Shown here: positions 48,840 to 62,068 of the stretch, piece after piece
How positions within the stretch are numbered: the stretch's first letter is position 1
Layout of the letters: every line of letters begins with the position of its first letter
Assembly (NCBI GenBank): GCA_022749755.1
Contig: CM040448.1
Coordinates: 14,630,481 to 14,694,480, forward strand
DNA length: 64,000 bases
Direction of reading: 5' to 3'
From: Azadirachta indica
Lineage: Eukaryota; Streptophyta; Magnoliopsida; Sapindales; Meliaceae
Translations under genes and position numbers: made by a program
The notes under the pieces: model-generated
The model's input: the letters and a program-made list of their open reading frames with translations, nothing else
Databases searched by the model: none
Told to the model about the DNA's origin: nothing

Positions 48840-50414
48840 ATGTCTGAAACAACTCCGTTAATACTCTCTCGATCCGATGACACTGACACGGGGGAGAACT
48901 TGAAACACCGTCCATCCCTCGGTGACCTGATTGAACGGTGTATCGGAGATTTTAGCAGTGCTCAGCTCCTACAAGCGGTTCTTGTGTCAACTGCTTGGGT
49001 TTTTGATGCACAACAAACTTTTATAAGTGTGTTTACTGACGTTGAGCCTACATGGCACTGTATTACTGATCATGATGATCATTTTCATGAGTCGTCGTGT
49101 AACGCAGTTTCCAACATTTGTCAACTTCCCAAGAATTCATGGTCATGGGATTTTCCTGCTCACACATCAATTATATCAGAGTGGGGACTTGAGTGTGCAA
49201 GTTCACTTGTCAGAGGGCTCCCAACGTCGTCTTTCTTTATGGGTTGCCTAGCAGGCGGCCTCATTCTTGCCACTCTCGCAGATTCTTCACTTGGTCGCAA
49301 AAACATGCTGTTTCTCTCATGCTTAATGATGTCTTTGTCTAGTATTGTTACTATCTTCTCTACAAATATATGGATGTACTCAATCTTGAGATTCATCAAT
49401 GGCTTCGGCCGTGCAACGGTCGGAACATGTGCAATTGTGTTATCAACGGAGCTCGTCGGAAAACGTTGGCGGGGGAAGGTAGGAACAATTGGTTTCTTCT
49501 GCTTTACGCTAGGGTTTCTGTCATTACCAGCCATAGCTTATCTAAACAGAGGCTCTTCTTGGAGAACTCTGTACTTCTGGACTTGTATTCCAACAATTTT
49601 GTATTGCGTACTCGTTCGTTTCTTCGTTCGTGAATCTCCTAGGTGGCTTTTCATTCAAGGACGTAAAGAGGAAGCCGTGTCCATAATCAAAAGCATCTCA
49701 TCTTCCAATCAAGGGAGCATAATCATGGACTTGAACAACGCGTCGTTTGAGCAAGAGACATGGAACGTTGATCTTTACTCGGCAATCAAGATTCTGGTCG
49801 AGAAAAAATGGGCACTTGGAAGATTATCAGCAATAATGGTAGTCGGTTTTGGCATCGGAATGGTGTATTACGGCATGCCATTAGGCCTGGGAAACTTGTC
49901 ATTTAACCTCTACTTGAGCGTGACGTACAATGCGTTATCGGAGCTACCAGCATCTCTAATCACCTTCCTCGTTATAGGAAAATTAAAAAGGAAGAATTCG
50001 TTACTAGCTTTCACAAGCACATGCGGAATTTGCAGTATATTGTGCGTTGTGATGGGCAAAATGTTATGGAGTAATAATAATTCAAGTATGCTGCAGATTG
50101 GATTAGAGCTAGTAGCTTTCTTCGGCGCATGCACTGCGTTTGGATTGTTGCTTATATACACAATAGAACTGTTCCCAACATGCGTGAGAAACTCAGCTAT
50201 ATCAATGGTGAGACAAGCGCTTGTGTTTGGGGGCGTATTCAGCCCGATGCTTGTAGCTGGTGGGAGAGAGAATGAGTTTGTAACTTACGGAATATTTGGA
50301 TTGGTAATAGGGATTTGTGGGTTATTTGCAGTTGGTTTACCAGAGACAAGAGATAGACCACTTTCCGATACAATGGTGGAAGAAGAATACCGGGAGAGAT
50401 CGAATTCGCTGTGA
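48840..50414 (+). CDS. Organic cation/carnitine transporter-like MFS protein (copy G)
   Basis: An intronless 524-residue frame. The N-terminus is MSETTPLILS, then SLGDLIERCIGDF (26-38), TM1 with DAQQTFISVF, and the TWHC box (71-74). The big loop carries a His/Asp-rich insertion DHDDHFHESSC (77-87) and the cysteines of SNICQLPK. SEWGLEC (113-119), ADSSLGRKN (147-155), ESPRWL (265-270) and LPETRDRPL near the C-terminus follow. Twelve hydrophobic segments are present. It is the most isolated and most typical member of the cluster, resembling Arabidopsis OCT3-like proteins. It is probably a tonoplast transporter of organic cations or related solutes; the substrate is inferred only at family level. 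The start is the first ATG and fits the TPL(L/I) N-terminus of the family. Confidence 0.94.
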   Translation: MSETTPLILSRSDDTDTGENLKHRPSLGDLIERCIGDFSSAQLLQAVLVSTAWVFDAQQTFISVFTDVEPTWHCITDHDDHFHESSCNAVSNICQLPKNSWSWDFPAHTSIISEWGLECASSLVRGLPTSSFFMGCLAGGLILATLADSSLGRKNMLFLSCLMMSLSSIVTIFSTNIWMYSILRFINGFGRATVGTCAIVLSTELVGKRWRGKVGTIGFFCFTLGFLSLPAIAYLNRGSSWRTLYFWTCIPTILYCVLVRFFVRESPRWLFIQGRKEEAVSIIKSISSSNQGSIIMDLNNASFEQETWNVDLYSAIKILVEKKWALGRLSAIMVVGFGIGMVYYGMPLGLGNLSFNLYLSVTYNALSELPASLITFLVIGKLKRKNSLLAFTSTCGICSILCVVMGKMLWSNNNSSMLQIGLELVAFFGACTAFGLLLIYTIELFPTCVRNSAISMVRQALVFGGVFSPMLVAGGRENEFVTYGIFGLVIGICGLFAVGLPETRDRPLSDTMVEEEYRERSNSL

Positions 50415-53400
50415 TCGATACCTAGATCTAGCCGCCAACTCTAGATCGATCATCAATCTATGTTAATTAATTACAATTAGCATGCAGAAATAAGTTAATG
50501 TTGCTCTCTAATCTCTCCTACTAGAAAAATGGGCTGGGCTGGGCTGGGATTTTGGGCTTTGAAATTGTAAACCTGTTAGTGACACTATGTCGACCCAATT
50601 AATTACAGATTTGATTTTATTTTTTTTGTTCACATCATTTTATCCATATTCTTATGGGACGCGTATAAAAATGTGCCAATATTCCATGTTGCTTTCGTTA
50701 TGTCTGGGTAACTTTACAGGAAAGATCTAGAGAGGGAACAGGACAGAGAAATTCAATTAAGGCTGAGATCATATATGCAATATGTATATGCATGTAGATT
50801 GGTCAAATATCATTATTTGTGATTTAGTCAAAATAGTTAATTAATCTCGATTAAATTAATTAATGGTTAGTTTGAAATTTTTGAAGTGTAAGCTTCATTT
50901 TTCACTGGAATACTTCATTGGCATCGTTTTCTTTTGACACGAAAGTTGAAAATTTGGTGTCTTATCTCTTCGTTGATTTTTTTTTAAAATTTTAATTTTA
51001 ATTTATTAAGCAGTGGTATATATTGATGTTCAAGCTTCCTAACATCACATCAAAACACATCACCAGTTGAAATAAATTCATCCATGAATTGGATCAGCAA
51101 TTAAATTGAAAAATTATTTAAAAAGTTATATGATGATTAAGATTAAGCTAACGACAATACTATTAATTAAGATTGCTTGGGGGTTTTTTCTTTACAAAAT
51201 TCTCTAATCATTAGTGCAAGAAAAACATTCAATTGGATAAGTTATGTTAAAGGATTAAATACCAATACTTAATTATTCAAGATACTAGAAGAGCCAGCAG
51301 GTATTTCTCAGTAATTGTTTCATTGACTTCAAATAATACACACACACACACACACACACATTAGAAGGGTACAGCCGACAAGTTTAATCAAAATATTGAG
51401 TGTTTATTATTTAATTGGTTATTCTTATTATAATAACATCCAATAAAAAATCGTACTAACCATGGTTGCCAAATAATATGATGATGAGCAGTCGCCTTCA
51501 AAGTCCATATAACATGAATAGTTAAAACTAATGTTATAATATTAATTTAATTATATATAAAGTCTTAAGCAAGAGTTAACCATATAACACCACATAACAG
51601 AAGATTAATTAGCTGTTAGTACACTCTGATCAGTAATCAGTTGCCCTAAAATGGGATATTATATATATTGCACACATAAACAAGTAATCGTATGGATTGA
51701 TGAATGATTGGTACATCATGACATTAATTAATTGACCAAAGAAAATACATTTATATATAAAGTCATTAAGACAACTAATTAAGTGTCTTCATGTTTACAC
51801 AAAACGTTTTGATGTATATATATATATATATTTATATATTAATTCTAAGCAAAATTAATTAATTGAATGTCAGCCTCAATTCACAACAAGAAATAAACTT
51901 ATAAAACTTTATTAAATTAAATTAAATTTCCAGTAGCAGAGGATGCAGACGTGGCCTACCAATTAAGTCATTCAATAACAAATATACTTTCTTAAGTGAT
52001 TCGCAAGATTATTGCCTTGCCTGTAACCCAGAGTAAAATATATCATTAAAAAAAATTAAGTTTGTAATCATGAAACAAAAGAATCAATATTTAATTAATT
52101 ATGTATACACATCATGAATGGTGGTGTGTTGAAAAAGATACATAAATAGATAGTATCTTGTCTATTACTTTTTCTAACTTTATCACCATATTGGTCGCCA
52201 ATTTCTTTGGTTTAATGAGCAATTAACCTTTAATCTGCTATATATCAATTAGAAGCCTGAAAATCATGAGCATTAATTCAATGACAGTAATTAAATGGCA
52301 ATTCTTAAGTTAAAAATTTATTTAATGCGTTTAATCATAGTTAATTATTAACACGTCTAATATATTAATTTATTGTCATGATGCTTTCTCTGTTTAATTT
52401 ACTAGCTAGCTTTATCTATAAAATTAACATCTTTAAAGGTTGTTTTGTAAATTTAAATGAACAATTTTCGTTCGTGTTTGTTGGTCCAATAACCATAATT
52501 AAATTAATTAAATTGCATATATACACTAATTAAAATTATCATCTTGTTAATTTAGAAAATGAAAATTCAGCGACAGGCAGGCACGCAGATGTATATTCAG
52601 TTAATCAATTGCAAAGGACGTGCATGCGTACGAGGTTAGTAGTGTAAAAGGTCAAACCATGCACGAGCGCCCGATCGAAGATTTTTGAATGGTGTGAAGT
52701 AATTATATGATCAGTCGGATATATGATTGAACAATTAAAATTGGGTAAGACGTAGGACTAGGATTAGACGAATATATTATATATTCATTAATCAAATAAA
52801 ATAATTTAATTAGTTGTGGTAATTAATTAATTAAAATGCTGCTGCATATATGCATGCTAATTAATATATATATATATATTGAATATTCTATTCTATCCTA
52901 TTGGCTTGGCCTGTCCAGTCGAGTAGTTAGTTTCCTTGAAAATCAAGATTAATAAGATATATGAATTAATTAATTAATATCAGATGCATGCATGCATACA
53001 TGAACAAGTGCTGGTTATTAAGAAATTAATTCTTGGCATCATTTAGGTAATTAATTTTGTTAATTTGGGATTAAATTAAACTGATGTACTGTTGTGTGTT
53101 AGGTGGTTGGTCCTGATCGATCTTCAAGTCAATTACTAGTTCGATCATGTATATATGATGAATCTGAGTTGCTAATAGCCTTAATTACCCAATAATAATA
53201 AGAAGCTAGATAAGAGAGGAGAGAAGCTTTATATTAATTGGCATGTACAACTTCAAAAAATTAAATGAAATTAAAAGAATGCAGTTAGGTGGTTGATCCT
53301 ATTTTAATTTGTTTTTTTCCTTCTATATATATCTTCGATCTTCTTTCACTGTAATGTTGCCTAGGTAGCTTGCTTGCTAGCTAGCTAATACCATATATGC

Positions 53401-53655
53401 ATGGAATTAAGGTAAAGGTTGAGTGAAGGCTAGGAAAGGCAGCAGGGATACCAATAATATTAATTACTTCCTATTGCCTATTAATTGGTTTTACATTACT
53501 TAGTTAACGTTAAATATTTTTGCTTAACAATAGATAGTGAGATCGAAAGGGATCGAGAGACAGAACACATATTATTAATTAGTTAAATTAATGATGAAGC
53601 CTCCCTCGTATTCTCCTTGAAAATATGGGCAAACAATCATTTGCCTCAAGACAAG

Positions 53656-53698
<43 letters not shown>

Positions 53699-55359
53699 CT
53701 ATATATATATCAACATCACTTGAAAATCTAATAGCTCCCATGACATCGGCCCCTCAATCATCACTACTATACATATTATGCACACATATTAATAAAATAA
53801 TCCCAACATAATATTCGTGACAAATTAACGTTTTCTTCGTTAATTTCATCAATAATTAAAACGATACATTATTAATAAATAAATATGAAAATATATAGTA
53901 TTATAAGTTTCGGAGTAATATTTTTTCTTAAATTTCATAAAATAAATTGTTGTATATATATAATTATATAATAAGAATCGCGATTAAATTTATCATAGTT
54001 TGACATTATTAATTTTTGATATATGTAGTTAGTTAATCAATAAATTAATTAATTAAAAGGATATATCAAGAATATGATGATGATTAAGGTGGGTTGTTCC
54101 AAAAGGACGATGATCACGTGTTCGTCGTGTCCTTTTTGTTTTCTTTTCATATCTTTATTTTGATGAACCGTAATAACATTTAAAAAACCAAGCTGAAAAA
54201 TGAGCAGGCCATCGAAACACTCGGTTAGAATTAATTTGTGGCCCTCCCTCAATATGAGTGCACCCGAAGTTAAATTAATTTCCAGCATATTTCTCAGATC
54301 CTATACCTAGCTACCTCCCTCTTTCTTTGGCGTCTACGATATTTTAATTATACATACAAGTTAATTAATTAAATATTCAAAGAAAAAATTTATACTTAAT
54401 ACTCTTTATTTTATAGAATACATAAGCCATACTTTTCAGATATATCTATTCTTATACTATAATTAAGGATCCATAAGTGTTGTGGGCTAAACATATATAT
54501 ATATATATATATATATATAAGAGAGTGAGGGAGAGAGAGAGATTTTATATAAATTCATTAATTTAGTCATAGTATATATATTTATAATAAAAAATAAAAA
54601 GATAAATATATATAAAAAGTGGTCTATAATTAATTCACCTTTTATAAAAGATAAGTATAAAAAATTCAATTAATAAGATATATAATTTTTTATAGCTAGA
54701 GTTTTCTTTTGAATTGGGAAAAGATGGTCCAAAGTATGAAAATAACAGCACATTGCTCATTTACATGTACAATTAACATTAATTAAAATTAGAATGGTCA
54801 AGAGAAGTACATATATATGAGACAGAAAATGACTTGTTGAGTAACCCATTTTATACTCAAATTGACAAAACGTTTTTCATTTTTGCGAATTGGTGGGACC
54901 ATGAATCGCCTCAAGAGATCTTCCCCAATGTCAATTGTATTAGTTAATATTTGACAGATTGCCCAAAAATGTTAATAAAAACAAAACATTAATTATTCAT
55001 CACTTGTTAATTTCACCTAAGCCTGTACTACTACTACTCCTACTCATCATCATCATCATCATCATCACAACGTTAAATATATATATATATGTTGCCACTT
55101 GGCCATGTTTATTGAGAATATTACGAAATTGTCATACACAGAGCAGCCTCTCTCCTCTCTTTCTTTCTTTCTATATATCTATATAAATTTATATATTATT
55201 CGAATAATCAATCACATACATGAGCAGCTCTTACAAATTAATTAATTATTAAAAATAGTGAAGCTAATCAGTGCTCGATCGAAATGAGTAAATTGTTCTC
55301 ATGATAAATTGATGAGATCAGCTACCTGTGTTGTTGAAGGTAAAGGAAAAAAGAGGCAA
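50415..55359. other. Intergenic region between OCT copy G and the MYB gene
   Basis: A 4.9-kb AT-rich gap. It holds a three-fold GGGCT(G) repeat near 50530, AC microsatellites near 51339 and 53657, a CT/AG-rich patch near 54520-54542, and a CATCATC run near 55045. The minus frame 54049-54288 has no family resemblance. No gene is recognised. Confidence 0.55.
53657..53698. repeat. (AC)n microsatellite
   Basis: AC run of about 21 units. It accounts for the His-Thr repeat frame read across it. Confidence 0.95.
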
Positions 55360-56639
55360 ATGGGTCACAGGTGCTGCAGCAAACAAAAGGTAAAGAAAGG
55401 ATTATGGTCTCCTGAAGAAGACGAAAAGCTCCTCAAGCACATCACTACTCATGGCCATGGAAGTTGGAGTTCTGTTCCAAAACTTGCTGGTATATATATA
55501 TATATATATAGAATTAATTATCGGTCATTATTAAGTATATATTGATTCGATTTCCTTCTTCCCTTTCTCGTTCTCTTATTTCTAACAAGAATATTGCAGG
55601 CTTGCAGAGGTGTGGAAAGAGCTGCAGATTGAGATGGATAAATTACCTGAGGCCAGACCTCAGAAGGGGATCCTTTACTGAAGAAGAAGAGCAGATCATC
55701 ATCGATGTTCATAGAATTTTGGGCAACAGGTAATAAGAGGAGAGATCGAATTTCAGCACTCAAGAAATGAAATTATAAAAAATGATTTTATTAATTACAT
55801 TGCATAAATGTACGTATGTGTATTTATTTCGACACAGATGGGCTCAGATTGCTAAACATCTCCCCGGAAGAACAGACAACGAAGTGAAGAATTATTGGAA
55901 TTCGTGCGTTAAGAAAAAATTGATGTCTCAAGGTCTCGACCCAAAAACTCACAATTTGATGCCTTCTCATCAAAGAGCCTCAAACAAAATTGCATGCAAT
56001 ATTATTCCACAAACCTACGGGCAGCAACAACAACAACAACCACACATTTCATCATCTGCGGTTTTCACTGTGAATTCACAAATTCCAGGTAATCTTTCCA
56101 TGGAATTTGGACCACCTGTTCTCACATTACCTCCTCCTCCTCCTAATCCTTTCGTTAATGATAATCAAACTCCGTTGCTGCAACCAGTAACCATACCGAT
56201 CCCCACTTCTGAATATCAAAATCCTAATGTTCTTTGGAATTCCTCTGGCCAAAATTCCCACGATTCCGTCATTTTTCCTCACGTTTCTTCCGTTGATCAG
56301 AATGGACCCATGTCATCTTCATCTTCTTCCTCAGTAAACCCATCTGGATTTGGACTCCCAGAGGAGAATTGTTGCATTTGGGGTACTAATACTATTCCGG
56401 AAACCTTTGAATCACCAAGCTTTGCTGGAAAGCAACAACAGCTGGATCAACAAGAACAGCAAGAGAAGGAGAAAATTTGTCAGACGCAAATGGATGAAGC
56501 TAAGGGTTGTCAGGAAATGGATTGTTCATTTGACAGCTCTAGTTTTGATCTCGAGTTTGTGGACTCTACACTCATGTCTGGTGCAATGTGTCGTGATTTT
56601 AGCTCGATCTCCATGGATGATTTTGCATGGAACTTTTAG
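55360..56639 (+). CDS. R2R3-MYB transcription factor, MYB26/MYB103-like
   Basis: Three exons, 55360-55489, 55600-55729 and 55838-56639, with GT-AG introns at the two classical R2R3-MYB positions (inside the Gly codon of KLAG and the Arg codon of GNR). The product is 353 residues. The start is set at [14 protein letters not shown], the standard N-terminus of this clade; the frame is open further upstream but that part is not conserved. R2 spans about 13-63 with Trp16, Trp36 and Trp56. R3 spans about 66-114 with Phe69, Trp88 and Trp107, ending in [22 protein letters not shown] (119-131) follows. The C-terminal part is Gln-, Pro- and Ser-rich and ends in DDFAWNF, an activation-domain look. In Arabidopsis MYB26 controls secondary wall thickening in the anther endothecium and MYB103 acts in tapetum and fibre walls. 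The assignment to MYB26 rather than a sister is moderately sure. It is a nuclear protein. Confidence 0.93.
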
Positions 56640-59600
56640 GTCTTCGTATGCGTACGTATTATACTAATTAAATTAGTTTCAATTGCTTAGGTTGTGAAAT
56701 GTGAAATGTGAACTGTGAATTCTTTTGCTTTCTTCTGTACCTTTTGCTGCTGCTTTGCTGCGCCTTTGGTGGCACATACCAATTAATTTACCTGGAAATT
56801 AAACTTATATTGCTGACAAAATGCTGTGAAAACGATCGAGATATTTAAAGTATTATAAGGAGCTAACAACCAACACTCTCACGTCATCAATTAATGAAAT
56901 AATGTCGGTTACTTTGTGTCGGAGAAAAAAAAATGTAAAGATGGACTCCCATTTATGTTTATGTTTATGAGGTTGTTAACTTGAATGACTCAAATTTGAG
57001 AAAATTTTAGATAAAAGTGAGCTTATTATATTATTGTAAAGAAAAATTTAACTAGGGACATGTTTTAAATTTATGTATTCATTAATATAATTAATTAATT
57101 TTAAAATAAACGTATTTGTAATAAAAATTTACTAGATGAGCAAACAAATAACATAATATATTTTTTTCGTCTAAAACTTTCAAATAAACGCAAATGAATA
57201 GTCTCGTAAAAATATATTGTATTGAAAAAAATTTTTTCTTATAATTTGAAGTGATCAATCACATACATGTCTCATAGCTTGTCCCTTATTTCTAACAAAA
57301 GCTTCATGCATATGATCGATATAATTGATTGTATTTGCCATCATACGTACGTAGATTGATTATCAACACTCAAAAAGGGATGGTGGGGGATGAGCAAAGA
57401 TTGACAAGAATTCGAAAAGGATCCGATTATATGAGCACAAATGTTATTAAAACATGGACACTTTTACATGTCATCTTATGGGGTCGATACGCCAATCAAT
57501 AATTCATAATATTTTATTACCTAGATTCTATAATTCTTCTTGAAGAACACGCCTTTCATTGTTAAAATGTGCAGAGGTACTGTCAGTCAATATAATATAT
57601 ATAAATATATACACGAAATAAGACAAGGGGTCATTCATATAGCTAGCATGATGATAAGACATATACATCATATTTTTAGTTGCACCAATTGTATTAAAGT
57701 TTTATTGAATTAATAAATTGGTAGACCCTTTTATGAACGGATTTTAATTAGTAAATTCGATATCCAAAAATCACAATTCATGTGTTGAGCGACAGTGGAT
57801 TACTAACATATTATATGCATTAAACAATAACCATAATCATATCCTATACTTTAATTTGCTTGCTGTATATGTAATTTCTCAAAGTTAATCCATTATTCAA
57901 CTAACCCATTTTTATATATGTTTGCAGGAATTCGCCGTTACCACCGTAAAATTATTAACCAGTAAAAGTTGTTAGAAACATGTCTCCAATGAGCTCTAAT
58001 TTTAGTGCCCCCCAAAATAAAGGAAAAGCACTCTTTTCAAGTCATTTCAAAGATCTAACTTAGTGCTGCTGGTGACATCCTTTCAAAATGATGGGAATAT
58101 ACTTTTTTTTAAGAAAAAAAGAAAGAAAAAGAAAACATAAAAATTCATTTTATATAATAGAATTGAAATTTCTTAGTTTCGATCGTTTCCTCTAAATATG
58201 GGAACCCAGGATTAAAATTTTTATTTTAGTGTTGATATTCTAACAATTGAAATGTTGCAACACTTATATTTTAAATATAGGACTTGAAACGTAGATTTTG
58301 TAAATAAAAGGGTGCAAAATATTTCAAATTTTTTATAAGAAAATTGATAAATACCTTCTTAATATTTGTAATAATAGATAAATATGTCCTGATATTTAAG
58401 AAACAGCAAACATTTTTCAAATTTGGTTAAATAGATAAAATTATTTAAAATATTAATAATAATATAAAGACTAATTATCAAAAATATTTGAATACGTAAT
58501 TATTAAAAAATTAATCATGAGGATATATTAATTATTATACATTAATAATTAGGTTAAAATAGTTAATTAATATGTATTCTAAATATATAAAGGTAAAATA
58601 ATTATTTTTATAATTGCATAGTAATTCAGGAGCATGTGTCTATTTGATTAAACGTGAGAGGTATTTGTTTTTTCCTAAATAATAGAGGAATATCTATCTA
58701 TTACTCTAAACATTGGGAGGTTTCTATGAATTTCTCTTTGTTTTTTTTATATGTTGCATTAAATAAATAAATATTAACCAATCCCAAAAACATGTTAATT
58801 TTAATCATTAAAACGATGTCATAATTCACTTCCTATTTATTAAAGTAACAAGACTGCCACTGCCAAAAACAAAAAATTATTTTATTTACTATTATATTCA
58901 ATAATAATAAGAAGTAGCCAGAACTTATTGACAATTTGTAACTTTTCTACTTCTAATTCTAAGTGTTAGGAAGCATTGGTTGGGAAATGTTTTCAACGTC
59001 GAGAAAATAAAGGAAAATATTCTGAGTAATTGTCTTCGAATTTTGTATGCTAAGGCTCATTTATATATATATATGTTTGTTTACTTATAATATGTTGTTG
59101 AGAACCACATTTTATATGCAGTGTTCTCTCTGTTTTTTTTTTTTTCTCTGGCAAAAAATTGATAAATTATAGAAGAGATTAGAGAAGTTGAACTAAAGCT
59201 AGCCAGATAGAGGCTTCCTCACGGATCAGGAGAGATGGAGGCCAAGCTTTGCAATTAAATTCATGACCTGAGGAGTTACAATTTCTGGAAATAGTTCTGA
59301 ATTTGTGATGGGCCAAAAAGAGCTGGCCTTCAAAATCAACAAGATGCAAAGGTCTAATTAACAATTAACGAGAGCTTAATCCCACGTTACTTTCTTCTTT
59401 ATTAAGGTTTAATTGGGCCGATATATAGTGTGCAAACTTTCAATTTAATTAGGGAGTCATTTGTCCTTAATTAATTACATAATGGGCTAGCCTTGGGCAT
59501 GCGCATGTTCAATGGGTAACGATCCATAATGAGAAATTGTCAGCAGCCAAGGTAATTCTAATATGTCCACAAATAAAGTAATTATTAATAACCATGTAGA

Positions 59601-60063
59601 TTAATTAATTTGTCAATTTTCCTTTCAAAATTGACCAAAAAAGCTTCAACGACAATATCATTTAAAAAAAAAAAGGAAAAATAAAGAACAATTGAAGAAA
59701 CAAAGAAATATGGTATATGCCCCAATTGATCTCATTAATTGTGCAAGTAGTACATTTTTTTGTTTCTCTTAATGAAAACAAAAACACATGGTAAAGAGAC
59801 TTACCTTGTGGTCAGCAAAATAATCCCCGGCCGATTTCAGGTTATTTAGCCCCCAAACAATTATATATAAATCTACCTTAACTTGTGTCAATGAATTGTG
59901 TAGTACGTATAAATAACAATACATTTGATGTGAGAGAAAAACAAAAAGTATATAACTTTTAACTCTATATAATATTATATATATATGTCGTCATGATAAT
60001 CATTTGGTATGTTGATGAATTAATTAATTCATCAATCGAGAACTGTATGTCTGTCTATGTTAA
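56640..60063. other. Intergenic region between the convergent MYB and NAC genes
   Basis: A 3.4-kb AT-rich gap that must hold both polyadenylation regions. It contains a foldback element (listed separately). The minus frame at 59179-59364 (LVDFEGQLFLAHHKF) is short and unrecognised. Confidence 0.55.
58336..58740. mobile_element. Foldback / MITE-like inverted repeat, about 400 bp
   Basis: The left arm (about 58336-58441) reads AGAAAATTGATAAATACCTTC and continues with AATAATAGATAAATAT. The right arm (about 58638-58740), reverse-complemented, reads AGAGAAATTCATAGAAACCTC and continues with AGTAATAGATAGATAT. The arms stay colinear for about 100 bp with mismatches. There is no coding sequence. The long-arm layout resembles Mutator-type MITEs, but no target duplication was identified. 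Confidence 0.65.
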
Positions 60064-61692
60064 TTAGTCTTGCATGGAGAGGGCGATGGAATTATTATCT
60101 TGAGAAGAACACAAATAGTAAATCTCTTCCAGCGTTCCATTCATGTAATCCCTATATTTCTCGTGCATCAAACACTCGTCAAAATTTTCAGGCTTCGATG
60201 GCTTCGTCTCCGCTATATTTATCTGAGGGAAGTCTTCCAATTCCAGCGGTGGATATGGACCTGGATACTGCAAATTTGTGTAGCCTGGCATCTGTATGTC
60301 CTGCACTTCCAACAAAGATATATATTAACAAAAAATTAAAAGCATGGGAGAGTATGTGGCTAAATTAATATTAATTCCTTTTATGGAAAAAAGAAAGCGA
60401 GATTTTAAATGGGAAATGGGTTAAATTGGTAGCTAGCTAGCAGTGAGAGATATATAAGATAAAGAAAAACGGCATTGGAGATAGTGACATTCAAGATGTT
60501 GTATGTTGAGCAGTGATCAGGAAAAGACAATAAATGGGTAAGTCGGTCAGTCAAAAGAAGTTATAGAAGATGGCGAAGAAAGCCGAATTTGAGTTAGTCT
60601 ACGAGATTTTTCGAAGGAGGCTAGCTAACTTTAGGAAAAGATAGAGGGGAGTTCTGTTCATTACTTGTAACCTTTTTTTTACTTTAAGATCAAAAGAGAA
60701 TTCAAAGCAAAGGGTTTGTATTGTGGGCCAGTTTCCAACGCATTGCCCAATCGATCATTTTATGCGTATGAATGCGGTCGTGATGCTAACAGGATCGAAA
60801 ATGAATCAACATTTGCTCTCAGAATAAGAAGTGTAAGCATTAAGCCTTGGTAATAAAGCAGGATTTAACAAAGCCGAATTGGCTGGAAATTTAACCTTGG
60901 GAAAAGTAGATAATCATGTCATTAACAAAGAACGTGGCTAAAGTAGGAATGATTAATATTATATATTATTGGAATAATCATAGTAATTAAGCCTATTGAC
61001 TTGTGATTAATATTAATTTCCCTTAATTTTAGTAATAATAATGTACCTGGATTAGGTTAGAAGTGAAGTCGACGCCTAGAGAATACATATTAGCTGTGCT
61101 GTTAGCTTCATCTGAGATAAATGGAGCTTGATAATCATCTGCTGTGCCGGTTTCTGTGGGAGTTGCTTGAGTGAAATCTGAAGAAGAAGTGTCAGATGGG
61201 AATTTAGAGTAATCGTTATTGAAATTCTCGTCTTCGACTTCTCGTCTTCGAGAACTTTCAATCCCACTTGTGTCATCTCCTAACATTTGTTCATCTGAGA
61301 ATCCAACAGTTTCCTTGTCTATGTTATTCCCTATTGTTTCCCTATGATCTTCTTTTGCTTTTGGAATTTGCATTGTTTTCTTGAAGACCCGACATAATGC
61401 ATACGAATCCTGCAGTTAAAAAAATTATTAATATATCAAGAGATCAAAATTATGCATGTATATATAAGGAAAAGAGTGACATACAAAGATCTCTTAAAAA
61501 AAGGGAAGAAAGATGTGGAGAAACAGAAGGAAACAGAATCACAAAGAGAAGAAAAATATGATGTGGGAAGTACACTAAAGTGTATATATAACAAAGAGTC
61601 TTTCATCATCATGTTGATGATGATGAGCTATACATATTCTTTAGTAAAGTAATCGAATATATAGAGCAAGAAAAAGAAAAGTAATAAAAATC

Positions 61693-61732
<40 letters not shown>

Positions 61733-62037
61733 ATCATGCATATTTGCAGAATGATTCTGTCAAAAGATTAGATTTGCTACATATTTTTAAAACTTTTGTT
61801 GATTCAAATCAGCTTAACCCCCAGAAAGATAAAATGCTTACCTTGTTCATGATGTGTTTATTAAAAATTGGAAATTTACCATAATCAAATTATTTTGAAA
61901 TAATCAATACTACTAGAATTACGATGATTTCGAGCTCAGATCTACAATTAATCTATATATATATATACTAAGATTACGCTGGCAATTTTTCAGTTAGGGT
62001 TCGTCACTAAATTTAATTTCTTTAATAGGGTTGGTTT

Positions 62038-62068
<31 letters not shown>

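Noticed and set aside
53617..53811. Frame with a long His-Thr repeat
   Set aside because: Produced by the AC microsatellite.
55309..55359. Upstream in-frame extension of the MYB first exon
   Set aside because: The conserved clade N-terminus begins at 55360; the extra residues are not conserved.
61693..61884. Frame starting with twelve Met
   Set aside because: Produced by the ATG microsatellite inside a NAC intron.
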